64,000 nucleotides of DNA from Scatomonas sp963928055. GTDB lineage: Bacteria; Bacillota; Clostridia; Lachnospirales; Lachnospiraceae. The stretch is taken from positions 1 through 64,000 of the forward strand of contig CAWVDN010000004.1 in NCBI GenBank assembly GCA_963928055.1, read 5' to 3'. Made by a program: the position numbers and the translations under genes. Below the pieces are notes generated by a model, which was given only the letters and a program-made list of their open reading frames with translations, was not told the DNA's origin and searched no databases. Positions 24,205-32,165 of this stretch are shown piece after piece. Positions within the stretch are counted from its first letter, which is position 1, and each line of letters opens with the position of its first letter.

Positions 24205-24711
24205 ATGAGCCGGATGTTGGTTGTGTATTATTCTATTTCCAATGGTAATACGGAACGAATCGCCCGTCAGATGGCGGAGGATATGGGATCAGATCTGGCA
24301 AAGATTCAGACAGTACGGCCTTACTTGGGTTCCTATCAGGAAATCGTGAATCAGGGGAAGCAGGAAGTGGATCGCGGGTACCGCCCGCCCATCCAGCCTC
24401 TTTCTGTACAGCCGGAAAGCTATGATGTTATTGCAGTGGGAACGCCGACCTGGTGGTATACCATGGCCCCTGCTGTGGCAACTTTCCTTGCGGAGCACAA
24501 GTGGACCGATAAGACAGTGATTCCTTTCCAGACGCACGGTGGATGGCCGGGCCACACACTAAAGGACATCAAAACTGCCTGCAGAGGCGCCAAAATCTGC
24601 TGTGAAGGAAAAATCCAGTTTGACTCTACGGGCGGCAGCGAGATGATAACCAGCGAAAAAGAAATACAGCACTGGTTACAACAAATCAAGAAAGAGGTGC
24701 AAAGCGAATGA
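24205..24711 (+). CDS. Cytosolic flavodoxin
   Basis: A 168-residue flavodoxin without a signal peptide. The N-terminal strand and phosphate loop read VVYYSISNGNTERIA, with one residue more than the canonical T-x-T-G-N-T loop. The GTPTWWYTM segment contacts the flavin ring. It probably carries electrons in the cytoplasm, in contrast to the lipoprotein flavodoxins nearby. RBS AAGGAGG; its stop overlaps the start of the next gene (ATGA). Confidence 0.87.
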   Translation: MSRMLVVYYSISNGNTERIARQMAEDMGSDLAKIQTVRPYLGSYQEIVNQGKQEVDRGYRPPIQPLSVQPESYDVIAVGTPTWWYTMAPAVATFLAEHKWTDKTVIPFQTHGGWPGHTLKDIKTACRGAKICCEGKIQFDSTGGSEMITSEKEIQHWLQQIKKEVQSE

Positions 24712-25448
24712 ATAATTTGAAGAAACGGATATTGTCCCTGTTTTTGGTGGGTATTCTTGCGCTTTCTCTTGCTTCCTGCGGTAATTCCAGTTCTGAAAAA
24801 AGCACGCAGAGCGCTTCTTCCGAATCCGCTCAAGTATCTGAGCAGGAAAACGAAAGCCAGACCAATATTTCTGAGACAGAGGGTGGAAACGACAGTGAAT
24901 CCAATGGCAGCCATATCCTGATCGCCTATTTCACGGCGGCGGAAAACAGCGGCGTGGATGCCATCGCCTCTGCCAGCTATACCACGATAGATGGACAGGC
25001 TGTGGGCCGGATTCGTGCGGTGGCGGATATGATTCAGGAAAACGTGGGGGGAGATTTATTCTCCATCCAGACTTCTGTGGTCTACCCGACAGATGGCGGG
25101 GAGTTGATTGACTACGCCGCCCAGGAGCAGGACGAGAATGCCCGCCCGGAACTGACTTCCCACATTGAAAATCTGGATCAGTACGATACGATTTTTATCG
25201 GCTATCCCAACTGGTGGGCTGATCTCCCCATGGCGGTATACAGCTTTTTTGACGAGTATGATTTTACTGGAAAGACGATTATTCCATTCAATGTCCATAA
25301 CGGGAGCCGGTTCTCCCGTACCATCCAGACCATTGAAGAATTAGAGCCGGAAGCCACAGTGATCGAGGACGGCTTTACTGTCAGCGAACAGACGGTGGCA
25401 GAGGCTGCACCGGATGTAGCCGAATGGCTGGCCGGCTTGGGATATTAA
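24708..25448 (+). CDS. Flavodoxin-like lipoprotein with modified FMN loop
   Basis: A 246-residue predicted lipoprotein (lipobox LASC, Cys24), paralogous to the protein at 14358. It has a Ser/Glu-rich tether to about residue 66, then ILIAYFTAAE, and an insert GVDAIASASYTTIDGQAVGR replacing the usual phosphate loop. Its IFIGYPNWWADLP and TGKTIIPFNVHNGS segments are typical of flavodoxin-4 domains. It shares a four-base overlap with the cytosolic flavodoxin, so inside and outside flavodoxins are made together. Whether it binds FMN is uncertain. Confidence 0.83.
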   Translation: MNNLKKRILSLFLVGILALSLASCGNSSSEKSTQSASSESAQVSEQENESQTNISETEGGNDSESNGSHILIAYFTAAENSGVDAIASASYTTIDGQAVGRIRAVADMIQENVGGDLFSIQTSVVYPTDGGELIDYAAQEQDENARPELTSHIENLDQYDTIFIGYPNWWADLPMAVYSFFDEYDFTGKTIIPFNVHNGSRFSRTIQTIEELEPEATVIEDGFTVSEQTVAEAAPDVAEWLAGLGY

Positions 25449-25467
25449 GGGGTGTGAACGGATGCGA

Positions 25468-26388
25468 ATGAAAAAAATAACCCCTTTTTCTGTTCTCCTG
25501 TTATGTTGTGCCTTATTCTTCACCACTCTGGCGGGCTGTTCGGCTTCTCCCGATCCTGAAACCGAACCGGAGGAGCCTGCTTCTTCTGCGCCACTTAAAG
25601 AGGAGTCGGAGGAACCGAATACAGAAATCACCGCACCTTCATCCCGGGAGGAACAGCCTATGGAGACCGGAATCATCGCAGAGCAGATTTTGGAGGGAGA
25701 AACCGGAACCGTTCACTACAGCTATTACCTTCCGGAAAATTTCGACCCGCAAAAGAAATATCCGTTGATGATGGCCATGCCCGGATATGACAGAATGTGG
25801 TTCGGTGAGGAATCCTCCGGCTCCAATTTGAGCTGGGATGGCTTCCTGTGCTGGACAGAACTCCCGGAGGAGATGATCGTTGTTTCCGCCCAGCTTACCG
25901 ATTGGCATGAAACATCAGCCCGGCAGGCCATTGAACTGACAGAATACTTTATGAATCATTTTTCTGTGGATCAAAGCCGTATTTATGCGGCTGGTTATTC
26001 TGCGGGCGGAGAAACCATGTCCCAGGCAGTGGCCATGCGCCCGGACCTTTACGCGGCCTATCTGCATGGGGCATCCCAGTGGGATGGGGATTATGCTCCC
26101 ATCGCCCAAAACGGCGTGGCAGTGTACATCTTTATGGCGGAGCATGATGAGTATTACGGGCCGGAACGGGCGAGAAACGCTTACAACAGCCTCCATGATG
26201 CTTATATCGAGGCCGGATGGAGCGAGGAACAGATCAGCGAAGTTTTACAAATCCAGACGCCGGATGACGAATGGTTTGCAGACCGCGGCATCACCGGAAA
26301 TTACCATGGCGGCGGAAACGCGGTGTTTGGAGAAGATGATGTTTTGAACTGGATTTTGTCTCATGCCAAGGAGGGACACATTTCATGA
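25468..26388 (+). CDS. Secreted alpha/beta-hydrolase (PHB-depolymerase/feruloyl-esterase-like) lipoprotein
   Basis: About 306 residues. The signal peptide has lipobox LAGC, followed by an acidic tether (about 30-65) and an esterase domain with YLPENFDPQKKYPLMMAMPG, the nucleophile elbow AAGYSAGGET, a probable Asp in MAEHDEYYG and a C-terminal His in GNYHGGGNA. It is the third lipoprotein hydrolase of the cluster and of a different subfamily from the other two. The start may be 25462 or 25468 (GGGGTGTGAACGG upstream). Its end overlaps the next start. Confidence 0.82.
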   Translation: MKKITPFSVLLLCCALFFTTLAGCSASPDPETEPEEPASSAPLKEESEEPNTEITAPSSREEQPMETGIIAEQILEGETGTVHYSYYLPENFDPQKKYPLMMAMPGYDRMWFGEESSGSNLSWDGFLCWTELPEEMIVVSAQLTDWHETSARQAIELTEYFMNHFSVDQSRIYAAGYSAGGETMSQAVAMRPDLYAAYLHGASQWDGDYAPIAQNGVAVYIFMAEHDEYYGPERARNAYNSLHDAYIEAGWSEEQISEVLQIQTPDDEWFADRGITGNYHGGGNAVFGEDDVLNWILSHAKEGHIS

Positions 26389-27014
26389 AAGTATTATTGG
26401 TAAACGGTAGTCCCCATAAGGGGGGCTGCACTTATACGGCCCTGGGGGCGGTATCGGAGGCTCTCAATCAAAACGGTATTGACACGGATGTATTCTGGAT
26501 CGGGAATAAGCCGATCTCCGGCTGTATCGCCTGCCACAAGTGCAGTGATCTCAATCGCTGCGTGTTTCAGGATACTGTGAACGATTTTTTGTCCTTGGCG
26601 GAGGGCTACGATGGCTTTGTGTTTGGCACCCCTGTCCATTGGGCTGGAGCCTCTGGTGCGCTCACTTCCTTTTTGGATCGTGCTTTTTATGCGGACTTGA
26701 ACGGAGGCGGCGGACGCTTCTACCTGAAGCCTGCGGCGGTGGTCATGTCGGCCAGACGGGCCGGTACCACGGCTACATGGGATCAGGTCAACAAATATTT
26801 TGGTTTGATGCAGATGCCTATTATTACCTCCCGCTATTGGAACATGGTACATGGAACCACCCCGGATGAGGTGCTGCAGGACCGGGAAGGCATTTACACC
26901 CTGCGGACGCTTGGTCACAACATGGCTTATTTTCTTAAATGCAAGGAAGTCGGCAGCAAACTGGTGCCATTGCCCCCGCAGGAAACGCCGGAACGAACAA
27001 ATTTCATCAGATAA
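26385..27014 (+). CDS. Iron-sulfur flavoprotein-like NAD(P)H-dependent oxidoreductase
   Basis: A 209-residue FMN_red-type flavoprotein. The phosphate loop is VNGSPHKGGCTYTAL, and a compact cysteine motif C-x2-C-x2-C-x5-C spans residues 47-59 (CIACHKCSDLNRC), the pattern that binds a [4Fe-4S] cluster in iron-sulfur flavoproteins. GFVFGTPVHWAGASGALTSF forms the flavin contact. It probably transfers electrons from NAD(P)H or ferredoxin in the cytoplasm and may feed the membrane module encoded next. Overlaps the esterase gene by four bases. Confidence 0.85.
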   Translation: MKVLLVNGSPHKGGCTYTALGAVSEALNQNGIDTDVFWIGNKPISGCIACHKCSDLNRCVFQDTVNDFLSLAEGYDGFVFGTPVHWAGASGALTSFLDRAFYADLNGGGGRFYLKPAAVVMSARRAGTTATWDQVNKYFGLMQMPIITSRYWNMVHGTTPDEVLQDREGIYTLRTLGHNMAYFLKCKEVGSKLVPLPPQETPERTNFIR

Positions 27015-27044
27015 AATAAAATTGGAGAACAGGAGGTCAGACCA

Positions 27045-27734
27045 ATGAGGCCCAAAATGATTGGAAAAATCACAGTGGATCTTGGCATGACCATCCTTCT
27101 GATGCTGCTTATGGCCTTTGAACTGATCGGCAGAACGGCTCATGAGTGGATCGGGGCCGGGATGTTCGTGCTGTTTATCGTCCATCATATCTTAAATCGA
27201 AAGTGGACGGAAAATTTATTTCATGGAAGATATTCTTCCTATCGGGTTTTACAAACTGTGAGTGCTGTTCTGGTATTTCTTGCGATGCTTGGCTCCCTGA
27301 TCAGCGCAATCCTAATTTCCCGTGAGGTATTTGCATTCCTTCCCATCAGCGGAGGACGCAGCTTCGGTCGAACCCTGCATATGCTCTGCGCCTATTGGGG
27401 ATTTGTGTCTTTATCTTTCCATCTGGGGATTCACTGGAATATGATTCTTGGAATGGCGGGGAGGCTGTGCAGGAAAAAGACAAAACTGTGGGTGTGGTTA
27501 TTTCGTCTAATCGGGATTCTGATTGCAGCCTATGGTGTTTATGCACTATTTCACAGAGAAATTCCCCGTTATCTTTTCTTGCAGACACAGTTTGTGTTTT
27601 TTGATTTTGAAGAACCGCTTGTGCTTTTCTTTTTAGATTACCTGTCTGTTATGGGGCTGTTTGTATGCGTGGGTCATTATGTAGGTAAAACACTCCGCAG
27701 ATTCACCAAAAATCAAAAGAGGATCAAGACATGA
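27045..27734 (+). CDS. DUF4405 integral membrane cytochrome-like protein
   Basis: A 229-residue membrane protein with about six hydrophobic helices. Histidines lie within or at the ends of helices (AHEWIGAGMFVLFIVHHILN, then TLHMLCAYWGFVSLSFHLGIHW), spaced as in di-haem b-type transmembrane proteins. DUF4405 proteins recur in bacterial extracytosolic flavin electron-transfer loci beside ApbE. Here it probably moves electrons across the membrane to the surface flavoproteins. The RBS AGGAGG lies upstream; its stop overlaps the apbE start. Confidence 0.82.
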   Translation: MRPKMIGKITVDLGMTILLMLLMAFELIGRTAHEWIGAGMFVLFIVHHILNRKWTENLFHGRYSSYRVLQTVSAVLVFLAMLGSLISAILISREVFAFLPISGGRSFGRTLHMLCAYWGFVSLSFHLGIHWNMILGMAGRLCRKKTKLWVWLFRLIGILIAAYGVYALFHREIPRYLFLQTQFVFFDFEEPLVLFFLDYLSVMGLFVCVGHYVGKTLRRFTKNQKRIKT

Positions 27735-28777
27735 GGCGGCTGCTATCCGGTATGCTGGCGGTATGCCTGGCCGCAGGGCTGACCGGCTGCTCCACGGAAA
27801 ATCGACAGAACAGTGAAGATACGTTTTCTCCAGCTTCCCGTAATTTCTTTGCCATGAACACCTATATAAGCCTGGCGGCGTATGGGGATGCGGCTGCGGA
27901 CGCTCTTGTCCAGGCAGAAGCACGGATCGAGGAACTGGAAGGGTTATGGTCTGTTACGGATGAAAACAGCGAAATTTATGCAGTAAACCATAGCGAAGAC
28001 CAGCCAGTTTCCGTCAGTGAAGATACAACAGAGATTATTTCTTTTGCTTTGGAGATGGCGGAAGAAACGGGCGGCGCATTGGAACCTACCATATATCCCG
28101 TGCTGACTGCATGGGGTTTTACTACCGATGAATATCGTGTGCCCAGTCCGCAAGAAATCACCGGGCTGCTTGAGAATGTAGACTATCGCAAAGTTTCCGT
28201 AAGCGGAAACACCATTCAACTGGAACCGGACATGATGCTGGATTTGGGTGCGGTAGGCAAAGGGTATGCCAGCGATAAAATTGCTTCTCTGCTTCGCAGG
28301 AATGGCATTACTTCCGCTATGCTGAACTTGGGAGGTAACATCGTGATGATTGGCTCCCGTTCCGATGGCAGCGGATGGCGTCTTGGACTGCAAAATCCTT
28401 TCGGTGATGACACCATCGGAGTTCTGACTGCCGCCGATTGTGCAGTGGTGACCTCTGGCAACTATGAGAACTTTTTTACAGCGGAAGATGGGATTACATA
28501 CGGCCATATTATTGATCCGGCCACCGGCTATCCTGTGAACAACGACCTTGCCTCTGTAACGATTGTGGCGAAGGAAGGAAAATTGTGCGATGCGCTTTCT
28601 ACCTCTCTTTTTGTCATGGGTATGGATGAAGCCGTAGAATACTGGCGGAAACATCCCGGCTTTGAAATGATTTTGATTACGCAGGATCAGCAGATCCTTA
28701 TAACAGAAGGGATGGAGGAACAGTTTTCTCTGGCTGAAGCCCATTCAAATATGACAGTTGAAATGATTGAGCGATGA
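27731..28777 (+). CDS. apbE: FAD:protein FMN transferase (ApbE), lipoprotein
   Basis: A 348-residue ApbE-family enzyme with a lipobox (LTGC). ApbE splits FAD and attaches FMN through phosphoester to a Thr/Ser of exported target proteins. Family marks are MNTYISLAAYG, LDLGAVGKGYASDKIA, LNLGGNIVMIG, GLQNPFG, and HIIDPATGYPVNN with the Mg-binding Asp region. Length is normal. It overlaps both neighbours by four bases, so it is tightly coupled with DUF4405 and NusG_II. No FMN_bind-domain target is encoded in the window; the lipoprotein flavodoxins may be its clients. Confidence 0.93.
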   Translation: MRRLLSGMLAVCLAAGLTGCSTENRQNSEDTFSPASRNFFAMNTYISLAAYGDAAADALVQAEARIEELEGLWSVTDENSEIYAVNHSEDQPVSVSEDTTEIISFALEMAEETGGALEPTIYPVLTAWGFTTDEYRVPSPQEITGLLENVDYRKVSVSGNTIQLEPDMMLDLGAVGKGYASDKIASLLRRNGITSAMLNLGGNIVMIGSRSDGSGWRLGLQNPFGDDTIGVLTAADCAVVTSGNYENFFTAEDGITYGHIIDPATGYPVNNDLASVTIVAKEGKLCDALSTSLFVMGMDEAVEYWRKHPGFEMILITQDQQILITEGMEEQFSLAEAHSNMTVEMIER

Positions 28778-29139
28778 ATAAACAGGTACGGATTCTTCTA
28801 TTTGCGATAGCATTGATTTTTCTGGCTGGAATCGCGGGAAGTATTTTAATTTTGAGAACGCCGCATAGTCAGACAGTGCAGATCATACAGGACGGCAGCG
28901 TTTTATATACCATAGATCTATCTCAGAAAAGCGATCGGGAGATTCAGGTCGAGTATAAAGGCCGGACAAACGTGATCCAGATTCATAACGGGAAAATCCG
29001 AATGTTAGAAGCGGAATGCCCCGACCACACCTGTATCCAAATGGGATGGCTGGATTCGGCGGCTTCCATAGTCTGTCTGCCAAATCATTTGGTCATCCAG
29101 TTCGCGCCTTTCCAGGATTCAGTGGACGCTGTGCTTTGA
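28774..29139 (+). CDS. NusG domain II-containing exported protein
   Basis: A 121-residue protein: one N-terminal transmembrane helix (about residues 6-27) and a NusG_II domain outside the membrane (about 35-118), with the conserved ECPDHTCIQMG and ICLPNH-like segments (here VCLPNHLVIQ). The two cysteines in this motif suggest a disulfide or metal site. NusG_II proteins commonly sit between ApbE and the Gx transporter in Firmicutes; their role is unknown. It overlaps apbE by four bases. Confidence 0.88.
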   Translation: MNKQVRILLFAIALIFLAGIAGSILILRTPHSQTVQIIQDGSVLYTIDLSQKSDREIQVEYKGRTNVIQIHNGKIRMLEAECPDHTCIQMGWLDSAASIVCLPNHLVIQFAPFQDSVDAVL

Positions 29140-29151
29140 CAGGGAGATTGC

Positions 29152-29652
29152 ATGAACGTAAAAAAGCTGACAGAGCTGGCACTTTTGACGGCGCTGGCGC
29201 TGATTATATTTGTAATAGAACTTCAAATTCCAAACCCTGTGCCCATCCCCGGCGTAAAACTGGGACTGGCAAACATTATTACCGTATTTGCGGTGTACCA
29301 TTATCGGGCAAGTGAGGTCGCGCTGATTGTTTTTGCCCGCAGCCTTCTGGGTTCCTTCTTCGGCGGAAACATGATGGCGCTGATGTACAGCATGACCGGA
29401 GGTAGCCTTTGCCTGGCGGGGATGCTGGAAATGAAACATATCCTCAAAGAACGGTACATCTGGATATGCAGTGTACTGGGGGCTATACTTCACAATATTG
29501 GGCAGATAATCGTGGCCTGCCTGATTGCCGGATGGGGACTACTCGCCTATTTCCCCTTCCTGCTGGTATCCGGCTGCATTGCTGGGGCATTTACAGGAGG
29601 CTGTGCGCAGATAGTCTATTGTAGAATCAGGAAACTTTCAACAAGAATATAA
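29152..29652 (+). CDS. Gx transporter family (Hpre_diP_synt_I) membrane protein
   Basis: A 166-residue membrane protein with five or six helices, annotated in databases as heptaprenyl diphosphate synthase component I or Gx transporter, with an ECF S-component-like fold. Recognisable segments are IPNPVPIPGVKLGLANIITV and RSLLGSFFGGNMMALMYSMT. In this gene order it probably supplies a flavin precursor or related cofactor across the membrane for ApbE; that role is inferred from context. Last gene of operon C, with no clear terminator behind it. Confidence 0.85.
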   Translation: MNVKKLTELALLTALALIIFVIELQIPNPVPIPGVKLGLANIITVFAVYHYRASEVALIVFARSLLGSFFGGNMMALMYSMTGGSLCLAGMLEMKHILKERYIWICSVLGAILHNIGQIIVACLIAGWGLLAYFPFLLVSGCIAGAFTGGCAQIVYCRIRKLSTRI

Positions 29653-30236
29653 ATTCATCTATATCTAAAAAAGCCAGATGATTACACAGAGCTTAGATAT
29701 GGAAAGGGGGAGACGAAGTGAAACACCAGAAACAATCTCTGTGTATTCACTGCCCCGTCTGTGGTGGTAAAACAAGAACAAAGGTGTATGAAGTGTACTT
29801 GACCGGCTCATTTCCTAACCGGTCGGGCAATATTTGTTCTCAACACCCCTTGCCGAGCAAAAAGCTCACGGGAAGTCACTAAGGAACAGACTGCTAATCT
29901 GTATCATAGGAATTTCACCTCTGCCGGGTACTCCGCCAGCTCCGTAGAGAAGTATCATTATCTTTCTGACTGTCATCGCCGTAACAGGGGCAACCTATTA
30001 CTTATACCGGGAGTTTTCGCTGTTCTGCAATGCAGAAGTCTCGGCGTACCCGATAAGGTGGCTAAAATCATCAGAAATAAAGTCTTAGTGAATGACTTAT
30101 TCAGTTGTCAAAGTACAAGTGAAAGGCTTACATTTTCGTGGTTCGGAATTAACCCCTTCACTTGTTTGAAATGGGAGAGCGTTTTTGGGGGGTGTTTTAG
30201 AAAAATTTCTTGAAAATTTTTTTTGCAAACAAAAAA
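29653..30236. other. ICE debris between the redox cluster and the GNAT gene
   Basis: Beyond the KTR fragment (29718-29879), no frame of good quality is seen. AT-content rises to the right. Short frames lack ribosome binding sites. The stretch probably marks the edge between core cluster and mobile DNA. Confidence 0.4.
29718..29879 (+). pseudogene. Cysteine-rich KTR-domain protein, truncated
   Basis: A GTG at 29718, behind GGAAAGGGGGAG, starts a frame with IHCPVCGGKTRTKVYE, the hallmark of the small KTR zinc-ribbon proteins found in Tn916-type and related conjugative elements. After that motif the sequence no longer resembles the family: the second CPKC pair is missing. It ends at 29879 after 53 codons. 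Confidence 0.6.
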
Positions 30237-30273
30237 GCCGTCTATTGTCCTCGTAATGAGGTCAATAGACGGC
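30230..30273 (-). terminator. Orphan minus-strand terminator hairpin
   Basis: GCCGTCTATTG pairs with CAATAGACGGC, with CCTC/GAGG extending the stem inward. On the minus strand it is followed by TTTTTTG. No minus-strand gene ends here, so it is a leftover of a deleted gene or part of the mobile debris. Confidence 0.6.
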
Positions 30274-30348
30274 AGGTAGAAATATTCATAATTATGATGT
30301 ATAATAGGCGGTGAAGAGAAAGATATATTAAGATTTAGGGTAAGAAAA

Positions 30349-30798
30349 ATGATTATTAGAATGTATCAGGCATCAGATTGCAAAGAATTGACAAACCTGT
30401 TTTATAATATAGTTCACAATGTTAATGCAAAAGATTATACAAAAGAACAGTTAAATGTATGGGCGACAGAGCAAGTTGATTTAGAAAAGTGGAATTTGTC
30501 GCTTCAAGAACATTTCAGTGTTGTTGCGGTTGATGATGAAATCATTATAGGGTTTGGTGACATAGATAAAACAGGCTATCTTGACCGTCTGTTTGTTCAC
30601 ACCGATTATCAAAGAAAAGGTATTGCAACAGCTATTTGTAATCAACTGGAGCAAGCTGTTCAAGGAGATATTACTACTCACGCTTCTATTACTGCGAAGC
30701 CTTTCTTTGAAAAAAGAGGTTATAAGCTTGTTAAAGAACAGCAGGTAGAACGACAAGGTGTTTTTCTTACAAATTATGTGATGATAAAGGAACGATAA
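30349..30798 (+). CDS. GNAT-family N-acetyltransferase
   Basis: A 149-residue acetyl-CoA-dependent acetyltransferase. The acetyl-CoA-binding motif A is YLDRLFVHTDYQRKGIATAI (the (R/Q)-x-x-G-x-(G/A) loop is QRKGIA), followed by the ITAKPFFEKRGYKLVKEQ beta-bulge region. The substrate is unknown; small-molecule or ribosomal-protein acetylation are both possible. Its low GC content relative to the redox cluster, together with the mobile debris around it, suggests horizontal transfer. An intrinsic terminator follows. Confidence 0.87.
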   Translation: MIIRMYQASDCKELTNLFYNIVHNVNAKDYTKEQLNVWATEQVDLEKWNLSLQEHFSVVAVDDEIIIGFGDIDKTGYLDRLFVHTDYQRKGIATAICNQLEQAVQGDITTHASITAKPFFEKRGYKLVKEQQVERQGVFLTNYVMIKER

Positions 30799-30830
30799 TT
30801 ACGATTCGTCGTACTCACTTTAAATAATCA

Positions 30831-30865
30831 AAGACCGCTTACAAATGTGTAGGCGGTCTTGTTTT
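30831..30865 (+). terminator. Terminator of the GNAT gene
   Basis: AAGACCGC and GCGGTCTT form an 8-bp stem with a 14-nt loop, followed by GTTTTAT, 33 nt after the stop. Confidence 0.75.
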
Positions 30866-30875
30866 ATGTTCAGAT

Positions 30876-31058
30876 TTATTTGATTTTGAACTTTCTTTTC
30901 TTGGCTGAAAGCACCTTGCAAAGAACATCGTCAACTCCATCGGTATATCTGCCTTGTGCTATCAGGCTGTTCTTCAAACGGATAAGTGATTGTATTACTC
31001 TGCTATATTCGTCATCGGAAAGGTATAAATGATATTTCTGTTCTTTCAAAACAACCAC
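30876..31058 (-). CDS. Small mobile-element protein (HLYLSDDEYS type)
   Basis: A 60-residue protein with EQKYHLYLSDDEYSRVIQSL and then QGRYTDGVDDVLCKVLSAKK, a pattern I recognise as a small conserved hypothetical protein of conjugative elements and accessory regions in Clostridia. It is helical and basic at the end. The ribosome binding site is AGGAGGTGG. Function unknown. Confidence 0.65.
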   Translation of the reverse strand: MVVLKEQKYHLYLSDDEYSRVIQSLIRLKNSLIAQGRYTDGVDDVLCKVLSAKKRKFKIK

Positions 31059-31129
31059 CTCCTGTTACCGCAATTATATAATAAGAAAGGACATAGAGGT
31101 AGTGTGCGATTGTCGCTTGACCACCCCTT

Positions 31130-31330
31130 AATGAACGAATTAACAGGGTAACGACCGCCTTATTCATTAGCAGGAATTTTGCTCGAATTTTTCTGCCATT
31201 AGCAGAGAGGGCATTTTCATTAGCAAAATAGCGAAAATCCTGCTAATTTTTATTAGCAAGCCGTCCACCTGAAAGGCGGACGACATTAGTCCTAATTTCC
31301 ATTAGCTGACGGAGATTTTGCTAATGAAAA
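31130..31330. repeat. Cluster of ATTAGC motifs, outer side of the split tRNA
   Basis: At least eight copies of ATTAGC or its complement GCTAAT lie in about 170 bp (for example near 31166, 31198, 31218, 31245, 31252, 31302, 31317), in both orientations. No gene is present. Similar clusters occur at 31594-31620 and 43105-43268. They may be binding sites for a recombinase or partition protein. Confidence 0.65.
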
Positions 31331-31369
31331 TCTGTGACTTTTACGATTTTTCACTTTTTCCGTAAAAAT

Positions 31370-31412
31370 GAAAAAACGCCGGAAACCCTTGATTTTACTG
31401 GGTTTTCCGGCG
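31370..31412 (-). terminator. Terminator of the original tRNA-Arg gene
   Basis: On the minus strand CGCCGGAAAACCC and GGGTTTCCGGCG form a long stem followed by TTTTTTC. It lies 8 nt beyond the CCA end of the tRNA 3' half, as a tRNA terminator should. Confidence 0.82.
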
Positions 31413-31419
31413 GAGTTTT

Positions 31420-31465
31420 TGGCGTTCCCGAGGTGATTCGAACACCCGACCTACCGCTTAGGAGG
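31420..31465 (-). pseudogene. 3' half of a split tRNA-Arg(CCT)
   Basis: On the minus strand the sequence starts at CCTCCTAAG (anticodon loop with CCT), then anticodon 3' stem GCGGT, variable AGGTC, T-arm GGGTG-TTCGAAT-CACCT, acceptor 3' strand CGGGAAC, discriminator G and CCA. There is no 5' half next to it. The 5' half at 43865-43904 supplies matching strands for both stems. Confidence 0.88.
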
Positions 31466-31799
31466 TCTGCTCCCCACTGTCAATCACTGACAAGTTCAGA
31501 ACCCGCAAGATAAGAATTTATCACTATTCTCCAATTGTTCAAATCGTTTCCGGTCAATTGCTGTCAGCCTCTGTAAAACCCAAATAACCTGTGAATATTA
31601 GCCGGATATTGGCTGCAGCTAATAAAAGGTGTTTGTATTACTGTCAGCATCTGCACATAGGATCGGCTACCATACCTGTCCCTGCAGGAATGATAACAAT
31701 ATTCAATTGACCAAATTTACTATCTATACTATACCGTGTAATGGCCGGTTTGTCTACGATTTTTCGACTACGAGCTCGTGTATATTTTGTATAACCTTT

Positions 31800-31854
31800 C
31801 CAGATTTGAAAGGTTACGGACTTTATCTTTCAACTGTTTTGATGTATGAATCAT
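31800..31854 (-). pseudogene. AbiEii-type toxin, N-terminal fragment
   Basis: An ATG at 31854 overlaps the stop of the upstream AbiEi frame (ATGA) and reads MIHTSKQLKDKVRNLSN, the normal start of AbiEii nucleotidyltransferase toxins. Homology ends after about 17 codons; the catalytic domain is gone. Confidence 0.6.
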
Positions 31855-32165
31855 ACCAGTACCTCCACATATTTCATTACTTCGTCCCTGATTTTCAGTT
31901 TTTCTGCATATTCCACCAATCTGGATAAATTTTTCCCTTTCCCTGCCATATACTCTTTTACTGCTGTCTGAAAATTCTGTACTTCATATTTTTTTCTGTC
32001 TTTGATCAATTCACAGATACATCTTTCTTGATCGTAAGCTCTTACGGTATTTCCACTGATGGAAGGCACGCTGCAGACTCCCATACCGTGAATTTCTTTT
32101 GTCACATATTTCACCCTGACATTAGCACTTTTCAAACGAGTAGCGTTATATCCATTCGGTACTGT
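31851..32165 (-). pseudogene. AbiEi-type antitoxin, 5'-truncated
   Basis: The minus-strand frame contains VPNGYNATRLKSANVRVKYV, GNTVRAYDQERCICELIKDR and LSRLVEYAEKLKIRDEVMKY, the C-terminal half of an AbiEi antitoxin (type IV toxin-antitoxin, phage defence). Upstream of about 32165 the frame runs into an IS copy, so the winged-helix N-terminus is lost. It is followed by the AbiEii fragment in normal operon order. The system is dead. Confidence 0.72.

Noticed and set aside
28774..29139. NusG_II protein as a transcription factor
   Set aside because: It is a membrane-anchored single domain outside the cell with a cysteine motif and no NGN or KOW domain, so it is not a NusG-type elongation factor.
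29152..29652. Gx protein as a real heptaprenyl diphosphate synthase subunit
   Set aside because: There is no catalytic prenyl-synthase partner nearby, and the protein is an integral membrane, S-component-like protein in an ApbE operon; the enzyme name is historical.
31130..31330. ATTAGC clusters as a CRISPR array
   Set aside because: The repeats are only six bases, occur in both orientations and are irregularly spaced, and no cas genes are present.
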